Shown: piece after piece, positions 1 to 6,654 of the stretch | Layout: each line of letters begins with the position of its first letter | Position numbering within the stretch: position 1 is the first letter of the stretch | DNA from: Desulfobacteraceae bacterium | Lineage (GTDB): Bacteria > Desulfobacterota > DSM-4660 > Desulfatiglandales > Desulfatiglandaceae | Reading direction: 5' to 3' | DNA: 12,411 nt | Assembly (NCBI GenBank): GCA_030642205.1 | Contig: DAOWOF010000045.1 | Span: 1 to 12,411 of the forward strand | Notes under the pieces: generated by a model | Seen by the model: the letters and a program-made list of their open reading frames with translations, nothing else | Databases searched by the model: none | Told to the model about the DNA's origin: nothing | Position numbers and translations under genes: made by a program

Positions 1-468
1 AAAGTCAATAACTGAAAAACCACGATCTGAAGAGTAGGGGAAAAATGGAAGGATATGTAAGGTGTTGATATTGCCTTCCAGGTAGGTATCACAAAATTTG
101 GCAAGGGTGGTGAGTGGTGAAACATCATTATCATCTTTTAAAAGATCGCCATAGGTAATAAGGATTATATCTTTTTCTGTAAATCTTTTCTGAGGATTGA
201 ATTTTTTGGCCTGGTCCAACATCTCCTGGGGTTTATGAGCGTAATAAATTTTCAGGCATCGTTCCAGTTCAGGCATATGGGCCTTTGCTTTAATTTTTCC
301 ATAAAGAAAGCTCAGGCGTTTAAATATTTTTTGATATTCGTCATGCCTCAGTTTTAGAGATGGTTTTGAATAATCCGGCTTTTGGTTATGAACAGGATGG
401 GATGCGTTTGGGGATGCTGCTTGAAAGGCATCTTTTTTTTCTTCCTGATTGAAGGCAGGCTTATGCAT
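1..468 (-). CDS. GH13_18 sugar phosphorylase, N-terminal part (glucosylglycerate/sucrose phosphorylase-like), cut by window edge
   Basis: The first 156 codons of a minus-strand gene that runs off the left edge. Residues 104-156 carry ITYGD, then LHILPFFPYSSDRGFSVID, the beta-strand and loop signature of GH13 subfamily 18 phosphorylases. In that family the PYSSD(D/R)GFSVID form is typical of the glucosylglycerate phosphorylase and sucrose-6-phosphate phosphorylase branch rather than classical sucrose phosphorylase. These enzymes split an alpha-glucoside with phosphate to give glucose 1-phosphate in the cytoplasm. The first 40 or so residues are polar and low in complexity. Residues 45-100 look like the helical N-terminal extension of the glucosylglycerate branch. 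The ATG at 468-466 follows an in-frame TAA directly and has AAGGAG (483-478) nine bases upstream, so the start is firm. Catalytic Asp and Glu lie outside the window. Exact substrate is inference. Confidence 0.85.
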   Translation of the reverse strand, partial: MHKPAFNQEEKKDAFQAASPNASHPVHNQKPDYSKPSLKLRHDEYQKIFKRLSFLYGKIKAKAHMPELERCLKIYYAHKPQEMLDQAKKFNPQKRFTEKDIILITYGDLLKDDNDVSPLTTLAKFCDTYLEGNINTLHILPFFPYSSDRGFSVIDF

Positions 469-477
469 TTACGCAGG

Positions 478-521
478 CTCCTTAGAGTCTGTCACGGAGC
501 GACCTTTATTTCGTTACAGAC
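478..521 (-). promoter_or_regulatory. 5' leader hairpin and possible anti-Shine-Dalgarno of the GH13 phosphorylase gene
   Basis: On the minus strand, GTCTGTAACG (521-512) can pair with CGTGACAGAC (496-487): ten positions with a single A-G mismatch and a 15-nt loop. The loop holds GCTCC (500-496), which is complementary to the GGAGC (481-477) that contains the Shine-Dalgarno of the downstream gene. GCTCC/GGAGC pairing uses the base at 496 and encloses the 3' arm of the first hairpin, so the two pairings would compete or form a pseudoknot-like contact. The complementarity is visible in the sequence; a regulatory role is inference. No U-tract follows, so it is not an intrinsic terminator. Confidence 0.4.
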
Positions 522-605
522 CTTAATTTTTGGCTGTATTGTAACCACTTTGATGTGTCGCGAATGTATAGTGAAATTTATCATGCTATATCTATGCCTT
601 TTCTT

Positions 606-640
606 TAAAAAGCCATTATTATTTGTTTATGGGCTTTTTT
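606..640 (-). terminator. Likely intrinsic terminator after pgeF (bidirectional form)
   Basis: AAAAAGCC(A)T at 607-616 is complementary to AT(G)GGCTTTTT at 629-639, with one bulged base and a loop of about 12 nt. It lies 20 nt beyond the pgeF stop. The A-rich and T-rich flanks give a U-tract on either strand; only the minus strand has an upstream gene. Stem GC content is low, so efficiency is uncertain. Confidence 0.6.
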
Positions 641-660
641 AGTAATTTACGAACATACCT

Positions 661-1422
661 CTAGGCTAACATGGCTACGATACCAAATCTGCCAGTTTTT
701 CTTTCACCCCGAAACGAGAAAAAAAGATCAGGATTACATCGTGTGCAGATTTCTGAAATATTAATATTTTCTTTTTTCAGGCCAGCCTCCTCTAGTTGCC
801 ATCGACTGACGGCCCATAAATCGAAGAAATTTTTTTTGATGCTAAAAGCCTCAAAGGCCTTGGGAAAAATTTCCTGATAACCTTTAAATTCTCCACAGCA
901 TGGGCCTAGGGATGGACTAATGGCCGCCAATAGTTGGCGAGGCTGACAGTTGAAATCGAGCTTCATTTGTTTTACCACCTTTCCAAGGATGTTTTTCACA
1001 TTTCCCCTCCAGCCACAATGGACATTTGCCACCACTTTCTGGTGGGGATCAAAAATGATTGCCCCTTGGCAGTCGGCAAGACTTATCAAAAGAGCGATTC
1101 CCCTTATATCGGTGATGGCCGCATCCGCTTGAGGAATGTTTTTGTGGTGTATCTCTGTATTATTGGAAAGAGAGATGACAGTAGATCCATGGGATTGATT
1201 CATAAAAAATAGCTGTTGGGCAGCAAAGGCGTGTTGGATTATGCGGAGGTTAGATTGTACATTATGGATTTGATCACCAACATTATAGCTGATATTCAGA
1301 CTCTTGAAAGGTGTGGCAGATATTCCTCCTCGACGGCTGCAAATTCCATGTTTAAGGATTGGATATCTGGATAAAGTGGGAAAACGGAGGATAGTGAGTC
1401 TATCTCTGTTTTTTTGTGGCAT
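661..1422 (-). CDS. pgeF: PgeF/YfiH-family peptidoglycan editing factor (multicopper polyphenol oxidase/laccase-domain, DUF152)
   Basis: A 253-residue protein of the YfiH/PgeF family, once annotated as laccase-domain protein. E. coli PgeF (YfiH) removes wrongly built muropeptide precursors in the cytoplasm that carry L-Ser in place of L-Ala; other members have purine nucleoside phosphorylase activity. The three metal-binding positions are visible: His78 in QSHG, Cys118 in ADCQ and His135 in VHCGWRG. Also typical are R/GG near residues 30-33 (SRRGG), GPCC (173-176) and the C-terminal CTRC-LFFSFR-KTGR block (226-245). Length is normal. The ATG start is at 1422-1420. No clear Shine-Dalgarno sits in front of it, and only 18 bases separate it from the 3' end of the SRP RNA, so it may be transcribed by read-through from that gene. 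Two family positions differ: Cys136 where Ala is usual (VHAGWRG), and Gly177 where Tyr or another large residue is common after GPCC. Confidence 0.9.
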   Translation of the reverse strand: MPQKNRDRLTILRFPTLSRYPILKHGICSRRGGISATPFKSLNISYNVGDQIHNVQSNLRIIQHAFAAQQLFFMNQSHGSTVISLSNNTEIHHKNIPQADAAITDIRGIALLISLADCQGAIIFDPHQKVVANVHCGWRGNVKNILGKVVKQMKLDFNCQPRQLLAAISPSLGPCCGEFKGYQEIFPKAFEAFSIKKNFFDLWAVSRWQLEEAGLKKENINISEICTRCNPDLFFSFRGERKTGRFGIVAMLA

Positions 1423-1440
1423 CTTAAGAGAAGATAAAAA

Positions 1441-1719
1441 TCCCTGACCGTGCGTCCTTAATTAGAAATATATACAATATTGACATTGTCACCCGGAGAA
1501 AAAAATAGATACCATTACGACACAGAACATCTTACTTACCGCTGCTTCCTCCCGGATCTGACGGGGTTCATAAGCATCTGTCACGTAAGGTCCATCTTAT
1601 TTCCAATGGAGCCAATAATACAATATGTAATGAATCCCTCATTTAAGGATGTTCAATCCCGCATAAGCGGATTTCGGGTTACAGGGCACCGCTAGCTCCC
1701 CATCTAGCACGGTCAGGGA
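1441..1719 (-). ncRNA. ffs: Signal recognition particle RNA, bacterial large type with Alu domain
   Basis: The RNA scaffold of the SRP, which binds Ffh and directs nascent membrane and secreted proteins to FtsY. Read on minus, the 5' part (1713-1650) has CCGTGCTAG, GGGGAGCTAGCGG and TGCCCTGTAACC, close to the Alu domain of Bacillus scRNA (helices 3 and 4). The S-domain core at 1562-1541 is GTCAGATCC-GGGA-GGAAGCAGC, followed by GGTAAG. The ends are exact complements: TCCCTGACCGTGC (1719-1707) and GCACGGTCAGGGA (1453-1441). Between them both strands of a long helix 5 can be followed, for example CCTTAA with TTAAGG, CAATATTG-like arms, and TTACG..ACAGA with TCTGT..CGTAA. Length of about 279 nt fits the large class (B. 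subtilis 271 nt). A T5 run follows the 3' end (1440-1436). Ends are estimated from the closing helix and may be off by several bases. Confidence 0.93.
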
Positions 1720-1755
1720 TTTAGGGTATAAAAAAAAGCGAAATTCTTATTGATT

Positions 1756-2043
1756 CTAACGATAATTATGAATGTCAACCCTCTCTTTTAACTCTTTTCC
1801 GACTTTGAAAAAAGGGAGTTTTTTTGGTGTGACCTTTATAACATCTCCAGTCTTTGGGTTTCTTCCATGATAACCGCCATATTCTTTAATTTTAAAACTT
1901 CCAAGCCCTCTAACTTCTACCCTTTGATTCTTTATGAGTGCTTTTTCCATGTCAGAAAAAAACGTCTCAACAACCTCCTCAGCTTTTTTGATAGGCAGAT
2001 TTTCTTCTTTAGCTAGGGCTTCTATTAGCTGAGATTTGTTCAT
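1756..2043 (-). CDS. HU/IHF-family DNA-binding protein (IHF beta-like)
   Basis: A 95-residue nucleoid protein that binds and bends DNA as a dimer. The N-terminal helical part (MNKSQLIEALA, 1-40) forms the dimer body. RGLGSF (45-50) and the DNA-contacting arm with the signature GRNPKTGD (60-67), whose Pro intercalates in known structures, are intact. The C-terminal KKLPFFKVGKELKERV is typical. The KKLPFFK-GKEL form and the RVDIHNYR tail resemble IHF beta (E. coli IhfB ends RANIYG) more than HU, but I cannot separate these paralogues firmly. ATG at 2043-2041 has GGAAGGGG just upstream. It is the first gene after a good promoter, and the SRP RNA follows 36 nt after its stop. IHF-type bending commonly assists sigma-54 activators, one of which is encoded further right; a link here is only inference. 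Confidence 0.92.
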   Translation of the reverse strand: MNKSQLIEALAKEENLPIKKAEEVVETFFSDMEKALIKNQRVEVRGLGSFKIKEYGGYHGRNPKTGDVIKVTPKKLPFFKVGKELKERVDIHNYR

Positions 2044-2098
2044 GTTGCCCCTTCCGTAAAATTTGAGTGAAAAATAAATATGATTAGATATTTGTTTG

Positions 2099-2127
2099 AA
2101 TTTAAGCTAATAATAATAGCAAGTCAA
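2099..2127 (-). promoter_or_regulatory. Sigma-70-type promoter for the HU/IHF gene
   Basis: On minus, TTGACT (2127-2122) stands 17 bases before TAAATT (2104-2099): five of six and four of six matches to the -35 and -10 consensus with ideal spacing. It lies about 55 bases before the ATG of the HU/IHF gene, which leaves room for a short leader with the GGAAGGGG ribosome site. Confidence 0.6.
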
Positions 2128-2448
2128 GCGAAATATAGCCAGCAATTTTTAATGAGATACTGTGTTTAATGAAAGCGGAAAGTACTATCTCTAAATAGAG
2201 GTTGCCATGGAGAACGTTTTTGGTTTGGTTAAATAAAATTTAAATAAATATATCGTAATTATATCTAGTTATCAACTATATTTAAAAGAAGATAGCTGAC
2301 AAAATTAAAAATAGTTTACAATTTATCATTAATGAATTATGATTATTTTTTATGAGAACGTAAAATGATTATAATTTTCTTATATTATTCATTGAGTACG
2401 AAACAATACTTTAAATTATTAAAGTTAATATATTAATGGGGATGGCTT
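2128..2448. other. AT-rich divergent intergenic region upstream of hisC
   Basis: About 320 bases without a gene. Visible items: a CTCT-AAAT-AGAG palindrome at 2189-2200; a nine-codon frame with ATG at 2207 and an AGAGG-like site before it, probably chance; an inverted repeat TAGTT-atc-AACTA at 2266-2278 inside an AT-rich stretch; an exact -10 box TATAAT at 2370-2375 with only a poor -35; TTGAGT at 2392-2397, a possible -35 without a strong -10; and GGGGAT before the hisC ATG as ribosome site. The hisC promoter probably lies in 2340-2430 but cannot be assigned firmly. No RNA gene was recognised. Confidence 0.45.
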
Positions 2449-3546
2449 ATGAAAAAATTGGTACGTCAGGAAATTGAGGATTTGATCCCTTATCCACCTG
2501 GCAAACCAATAGAAGAGCTTGAAAGAGAACTGGGTATCAGCGGATCCATTAAATTGGCCTCCAATGAAAATCCTTTAGGCCCCTCTCCCAATGCAGTAAG
2601 TGCTATTCTTAACGAAGTTCCAAATCTAAATCGCTATCCTGATGGAAGCGGTTTTTATCTCAAGTCTAAATTAAGTGAAAGATATGGTTTACCACCAGAA
2701 CAGATAATCCTTGGTAACGGCTCAAATGAGTTGATTGAATTAATAATAAGGACTTTCCTTTCTCCTGGAGAACAAGTGATCCAGCCTTTTCCAACCTTTT
2801 TGGTTTACGAAAAAGTAGTGTTGGGTGCTGGCTGTGAGGTTCATTCCGTTCCCCTTTTCAATTTTAAGATTGATCTAAATGCCATTTTAAGGGCAATCAC
2901 TTCAAAAACTAAACTAATTTTCCTGAATAATCCTAACAACCCGACCGGATTAGCCATTACAAAACAAGATATGGCTGATTTTTTGAGAAGCGTTCCAGAC
3001 GATATTCTTGTACTCCTTGATGAGGCCTATATCGAATTTGTTTCTGATGAAGGGCTTGCCAATGGCCTACAGCTTATCAATGAGTTTCCGATGTTGATCG
3101 TTTGCAGAACCTTTTCCAAGTTGTATGGTCTGGCTGGTTTAAGGGTCGGCTATGGATTTAGCTCCAAGATCCTTATAAATTATATGAATAGAGTTAGACA
3201 GCCGTTTAACGTAAATTCTCTGGCCCAGGTTGCAGCTATAGCAGCTTTGGATGACCAGGCCTTTATAAACAAGACCATGTTGCTGGTCAAAGAAGGATTG
3301 GCATATTTATATGAAAACCTGGATCAAATGGGTCTTGAATATATTCCTACTCAAACGAATTTTTTTCTTATAAAAATTCCGCAAGGCGGGGAAAAAATTT
3401 ATCAATTAATGCAAAAAAAAGGTCTAATCATCCGTTCCATGGATAATTACGGTCTTCCCGATTATATCAGGATAAATGTTGGTCTGCAGGAAGAAAACGA
3501 GAGGTTCCTTAACTCCTTAAAATCGGTTTTAGGTTCTTTAAACTAA
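2449..3546 (+). CDS. hisC: Histidinol-phosphate aminotransferase
   Basis: A 365-residue PLP-dependent class I/II aminotransferase of the HisC type. It converts imidazole acetol-phosphate and glutamate to histidinol phosphate in histidine synthesis; members may also act on aromatic amino acids. Features in order: YPPGKPIEE and KLASNENPLGPSP (15-47), typical of the HisC N-terminus; NRYPDGSG (60-67); GNGSNELIE (89-97); NPNNPTG (161-167), which contacts the cofactor; DEAYIEF (191-197); and the PLP lysine in RTFSKLYGLAGLRVGYG (219-235). The C-terminal YIRINVG is also typical. Length is normal. ATG at 2449 follows GGGGAT. No other his genes are in the window. The 264-base gap to cmk suggests it is not tightly coupled to it. 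Confidence 0.95.
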   Translation: MKKLVRQEIEDLIPYPPGKPIEELERELGISGSIKLASNENPLGPSPNAVSAILNEVPNLNRYPDGSGFYLKSKLSERYGLPPEQIILGNGSNELIELIIRTFLSPGEQVIQPFPTFLVYEKVVLGAGCEVHSVPLFNFKIDLNAILRAITSKTKLIFLNNPNNPTGLAITKQDMADFLRSVPDDILVLLDEAYIEFVSDEGLANGLQLINEFPMLIVCRTFSKLYGLAGLRVGYGFSSKILINYMNRVRQPFNVNSLAQVAAIAALDDQAFINKTMLLVKEGLAYLYENLDQMGLEYIPTQTNFFLIKIPQGGEKIYQLMQKKGLIIRSMDNYGLPDYIRINVGLQEENERFLNSLKSVLGSLN

Positions 3547-3810
3547 AAATCCATATATATATATACAGCTAAAAACGTTCAGTATTGCCTGATGAACTGG
3601 AAATAAATAATTGGAATTCGTGTCCTTATTTAGCTCAGGTTTTGTTGAGTTATTTATGTTAAGTCCCTAAGGAGTTGTCTGGAAATTCCAATATTTTAAT
3701 ACCACAAGAATGCCTGATTTGAAGATGAAAATTTGGTCTATCTGCATATGGGCAAAATTGTGTATTTTGTAATTGGCTTCTAAATCAGAATCGTTTTTTT
3801 AAAGGAAGAA
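3547..3810 (+). other. hisC-cmk intergenic region
   Basis: 264 bases with no supported gene. It contains a short TA tract (3553-3566) and a 13-mer, AACTGGAAATAAA (3595-3607), that recurs exactly at 12307-12319. Just before cmk is AAAGGAAG (3801-3808), its ribosome site. TTGTGT with a 17-base spacer to TAAATC near 3760-3787 is a weak promoter candidate only. No strong terminator for hisC was seen; TTTTAG..CTAAAA overlaps the hisC stop but has only six A/T-rich pairs. Confidence 0.4.
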
Positions 3811-4473
3811 TTGCCTAATATCATTACTATTGATGGGCCTGCCGGATCAGGCAAGAGTACCTTGAGTCGCCTGTTGGCTAAAAGGCTTAATTTTTTATAT
3901 CTCGACACCGGTGCTATCTATCGGGCTATTGCCTATTTAACTAGTCGGCAGGAGATCAGATTAGATGATACCAAATCTATTTATAGACTTTGCCAGGATA
4001 TTGACATCCATTTTTCGAATGATGATTCTTGTAAATTATTGATTGGCAGAGAGGACATATCGTCTGCCATCAGATCCCCGGAGATAGATTTGCTTGCCTC
4101 CCGTGTCTCTGCGATTAAAGAGGTAAGGGATGCTTCCACCGCAATACAGAGGGAGATGGCTGCCGGGATGAATGTTGTGGCTGAAGGTCGTGATATGGGG
4201 ACTGTGGTCTTTCCAAATGCCCAGCATAAATTTTATCTGACAGCTACTCTTGATGAAAGAGCAAACAGGAGATATCTTGAAAGGCTTGGGCGAGGAGAAA
4301 AAATATCCAAACATAAAGTGAAGAATGAGTTAGCAAAGCGGGATTATCAAGACCAGTCGAGGCCAGTTGCTCCGTTAAAACCAGCAAAAGATGCAGTGTT
4401 AATCGATTCCACCTTATTATTACCAAAGGCGGTCGTTGAAAAAATATTGACTTATCTTAAAGATGGCATTTGA
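3811..4473 (+). CDS. cmk: Cytidylate kinase
   Basis: A 220-residue CMP/dCMP kinase, which phosphorylates CMP and dCMP with ATP in pyrimidine nucleotide supply. The P-loop GPAGSGKST is at residues 9-17, followed by the NMP-binding segment YLDTGAIYRAIAY (30-42). EGRDMGTVVFPNA (145-157) is the family motif for substrate binding. The arginine-rich lid region (RANRRYLERL) and RDYQDQSRPVAPL (192-204) with its conserved D-SR are present. The start is TTG at 3811, supported by AAGGAAG just upstream and by alignment to the usual MxxITIDGPAGSGKST beginning. Length matches the E. coli enzyme (227). Its position before rpsA is a widely conserved order; the ispH often found between them in related genomes is absent. 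Confidence 0.96.
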   Translation: MPNIITIDGPAGSGKSTLSRLLAKRLNFLYLDTGAIYRAIAYLTSRQEIRLDDTKSIYRLCQDIDIHFSNDDSCKLLIGREDISSAIRSPEIDLLASRVSAIKEVRDASTAIQREMAAGMNVVAEGRDMGTVVFPNAQHKFYLTATLDERANRRYLERLGRGEKISKHKVKNELAKRDYQDQSRPVAPLKPAKDAVLIDSTLLLPKAVVEKILTYLKDGI

Positions 4474-4476
4474 TTT

Positions 4477-4494
4477 TTGAATAATTTTATTCAA
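4477..4494 (+). repeat. Perfect 18-base palindrome between cmk and rpsA
   Basis: TTGAATAA-TT-TTATTCAA starts three bases after the cmk stop codon and is a perfect inverted repeat. With only a two-base centre it suits a protein-binding operator better than an RNA hairpin, though a 6-bp stem with a six-base loop is possible. No U-tract follows directly, so it is a poor terminator. Function unknown. Confidence 0.4.
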
Positions 4495-4561
4495 CGAACG
4501 GTGTAAATTAATAGAAATCATTTTTTTTAAAGCGCTATTATATTTAAATAAAATAAGATCA

Positions 4562-4577
4562 GGGGGGGGGATTTAAG
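4562..4577 (+). promoter_or_regulatory. Ribosome binding site of rpsA inside a run of nine G
   Basis: Nine G in a row (4562-4570) lie seven bases before the ATG of rpsA and form the only possible Shine-Dalgarno sequence. A homopolymer of this length is prone to slippage, which would change spacing and strength of the site but not the reading frame. Confidence 0.6.
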
Positions 4578-6404
4578 ATGGAAAAAGCGAGCAATAATTT
4601 AATCCAAGAGGACTTTAAGAATTATCAGGAGATCACGGAAGAGATCAAGGAGAATAATGATATTCAGGGCATTAGTAATAATGCTGACAGCTTCAAGCAA
4701 TTTTATAACGAGAGCCTTAAAAGCGTCTGTGAAGGTGGGGAATTAGTAACGGGCGAGATCGTGCAGCTTGATAAGGAATATGTCCTTGTGGATATTGGTT
4801 GTAAATCTGTGGGACAGATTCCAAGTGAGGAATTTATTGATGCTGATGGAAAGATAATAGTCGAGGTGGGTGACTCTGTTGAGGTTCTATTGGAGGCTGG
4901 AAAGAATGAGAAAGGAATAATCATTCTTTCAAAAGAAAAAGCGACCAAGATTAAAATATGGAATAATATAAAAAACATCTATGAAAATAATGAGACAATT
5001 AAGGGAAAAGTAATATCCCGGGTGAAGGGTGGCATGAATGTGGACATAGGCATTCCTGCCTTTTTGCCAGGTTCCCAAATAGCTCTTCGTCCGGTTAAAG
5101 ATATGGATGCTTTGATTAACAATGAATATGAATTCAAAATTGTTAAATATAATAAGCGCAGGGGAAATATCGTTATCTCAAGACGGTCCATTTTGGAAGA
5201 TGAACGGATGAGATTGCGCCAGGAGACATTGAAAAAAATAGAAGTGGGTAAGATCCTGCAGGGGACTGTCAAAAATATAACGGATTATGGGCTTTTTATT
5301 GACTTGGGTGGTATTGATGGCCTTGTTCATATTACTGATATATCATGGGGAAGAGTTGGCCATCCATCTGAAAAATATAAAATAGGAGATACCGTTACTG
5401 TCACAGTCTTTAAATTTGATAAGGAAAAGGAGAGGGTCTCACTCGGGATTAAACAGCTGAAAACAGATCCCTGGCTGAATGCTAAAACCAATTTTAAGGT
5501 AGGTGCCCGTGTTCAAGGGACTATTCTGAGCATGACAGGTTATGGGGCCTTTGTGGAAATATCTGAAGGCATTGAGGGTTTAATTCATATTTCTGAGATG
5601 TCCTGGACAAAAAAGATCAGACATCCTTCGCAAGTCTTGAAAAAAGGTGATCAAGTTGAGACCATTATCCTGGATCTTGACGTGGAAAAAAAACGGATTT
5701 CATTAGGACTTAAACAGATAGAGCCTAATGTTTGGAACATAATTGGAGAGAGATATCCGATAGGGACCATAATTGAAGGCAAAATAAAAAATATTACTGA
5801 TTTTGGTCTTTTTATAGGCATTGACGAAGGGATTGATGGTTTGGTTCATATATCAGATATTTCCTGGACCAAAAGAATAAGGCATCTTTCAGAGATTTAT
5901 CAAAAGGCTCAAGCAGTTCAAGCAATAGTCCTTAATATAGATAAAAAAAATGAAAAGTTTTCACTTGGTATTAAACAGTTGACAGTAGATCCATGGGATG
6001 AGATACCTTTTAAATATAAATTAGGTAACAGAGTAACAGGGACAGTGACAAATGTAACTGATTTTGGGCTTTTTTTGGAGTTGGAGGAGGGAATCGAAGG
6101 GCTTATCCATGTCTCAGAGATAGATAATGATAATAGAGGCAATGGGATTTCTCAATATCAGGTAGATGATGTCATACAGGCCCAGGTCATAAATGTTTCA
6201 AGGAAAGAAAAAAAAATAGGGCTTTCTATCAAGAGATTAATGCAAAGAAAAAAAGATCTCTATGGTAGCTATCTGAATAACCAGGAGGAGGCCACTTCAA
6301 ATCTGGGAGATCTGCTACGGGAAGAAATGATGAATTTTCAGCAACAGACCATTGGGAATGATATTGGTTATGATGAAACATCTGATCTTGACCATAAGAA
6401 CTAG
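4578..6404 (+). CDS. rpsA: 30S ribosomal protein S1, six S1 domains
   Basis: A 608-residue S1 protein, which holds mRNA at the 30S subunit and helps initiation on structured or weak leaders. Six OB-fold S1 repeats are visible at about 54-120, 138-203, 223-293, 308-378, 395-465 and 482-552. Repeats 3 to 6 show the classic G-V-NITDYGLF(I/V)-L-GI-GLVHISDISW-(K/H)P pattern and end in (V/I)SLGIKQL. Repeats 1 and 2 are more divergent, as is usual because they bind the ribosome (S2) rather than RNA. An acidic extension of about 50 residues precedes repeat 1, and a polar tail of about 55 residues follows repeat 6, which makes it longer than E. coli S1 (557). ATG at 4578 is preceded by the G9 run. cmk lies 104 bases upstream. 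In E. coli rpsA is autoregulated through its leader; nothing here shows that directly. Confidence 0.96.
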   Translation: MEKASNNLIQEDFKNYQEITEEIKENNDIQGISNNADSFKQFYNESLKSVCEGGELVTGEIVQLDKEYVLVDIGCKSVGQIPSEEFIDADGKIIVEVGDSVEVLLEAGKNEKGIIILSKEKATKIKIWNNIKNIYENNETIKGKVISRVKGGMNVDIGIPAFLPGSQIALRPVKDMDALINNEYEFKIVKYNKRRGNIVISRRSILEDERMRLRQETLKKIEVGKILQGTVKNITDYGLFIDLGGIDGLVHITDISWGRVGHPSEKYKIGDTVTVTVFKFDKEKERVSLGIKQLKTDPWLNAKTNFKVGARVQGTILSMTGYGAFVEISEGIEGLIHISEMSWTKKIRHPSQVLKKGDQVETIILDLDVEKKRISLGLKQIEPNVWNIIGERYPIGTIIEGKIKNITDFGLFIGIDEGIDGLVHISDISWTKRIRHLSEIYQKAQAVQAIVLNIDKKNEKFSLGIKQLTVDPWDEIPFKYKLGNRVTGTVTNVTDFGLFLELEEGIEGLIHVSEIDNDNRGNGISQYQVDDVIQAQVINVSRKEKKIGLSIKRLMQRKKDLYGSYLNNQEEATSNLGDLLREEMMNFQQQTIGNDIGYDETSDLDHKN

Positions 6405-6453
6405 GATATGGAATTTATTTATAAAATATATTTTAAGTATGTAAACAATATAG

Positions 6454-6474
6454 CCCCCGGTGGCTTTCCGGGAG
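6454..6474 (+). terminator. GC-rich hairpin after rpsA
   Basis: CCCGG (6456-6460) pairs with CCGGG (6468-6472) across a seven-base loop, about 50 bases after the rpsA stop. Only a short mixed T-rich stretch follows (ATTTTC), so it is a weak terminator or an mRNA 3'-end stabiliser. A stronger candidate lies further on at 6577. Confidence 0.4.
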
Positions 6475-6576
6475 TATGAATTTTCTTGAAATGTTACGGA
6501 AAACAAATAATTTTAACCTCAGGAATATATTTAATGTTTTGGGCCTTAAAATCTGATCCAGACGCAAATATTGCAG

Positions 6577-6605
6577 AAAAACAGCTTTCCCCCAAAAGCT
6601 TTTTT
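6577..6605 (+). terminator. Intrinsic terminator after rpsA
   Basis: AGCTTT (6583-6588) and AAAGCT (6595-6600) form a stem with a six-base C-rich loop, followed by six T (6600-6605) and preceded by a matching A-run that lengthens the stem. This is the standard form and separates rpsA from sppA. Confidence 0.75.
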
Positions 6606-6654
6606 ATAGTATTTTTGGAAAAAGATAAACTAATGAGTCCAACATCCATGAACA

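Noticed and set aside
382..642. Plus-strand open frame of 86 codons
   Set aside because: It lies opposite the start of the GH13 gene and its leader; composition is not protein-like and there is no ribosome site.
1575..1610. Third copy of the GGAAATAA/CGTGACAGA repeat
   Set aside because: These bases lie in helix 5 of the SRP RNA and have their own pairing partner on the opposite arm (TCTGT..CGTAA), so the likeness to the intergenic repeat is most simply chance.
1480..1695. Plus-strand open frame of 71 codons
   Set aside because: It is antisense to the SRP RNA, which explains every conserved feature of this stretch.
2207..2236. Nine-codon leader peptide before hisC
   Set aside because: It has no histidine codons and no attenuator hairpin after it, and it lies more than 200 bases before hisC.
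3552..3566. TA dinucleotide tract after hisC
   Set aside because: Short and expected in AT-rich spacer; no sign of function.
5200..6200. Similar DNA segments within rpsA
   Set aside because: They are the repeated S1 domains of the protein, not a DNA repeat element.
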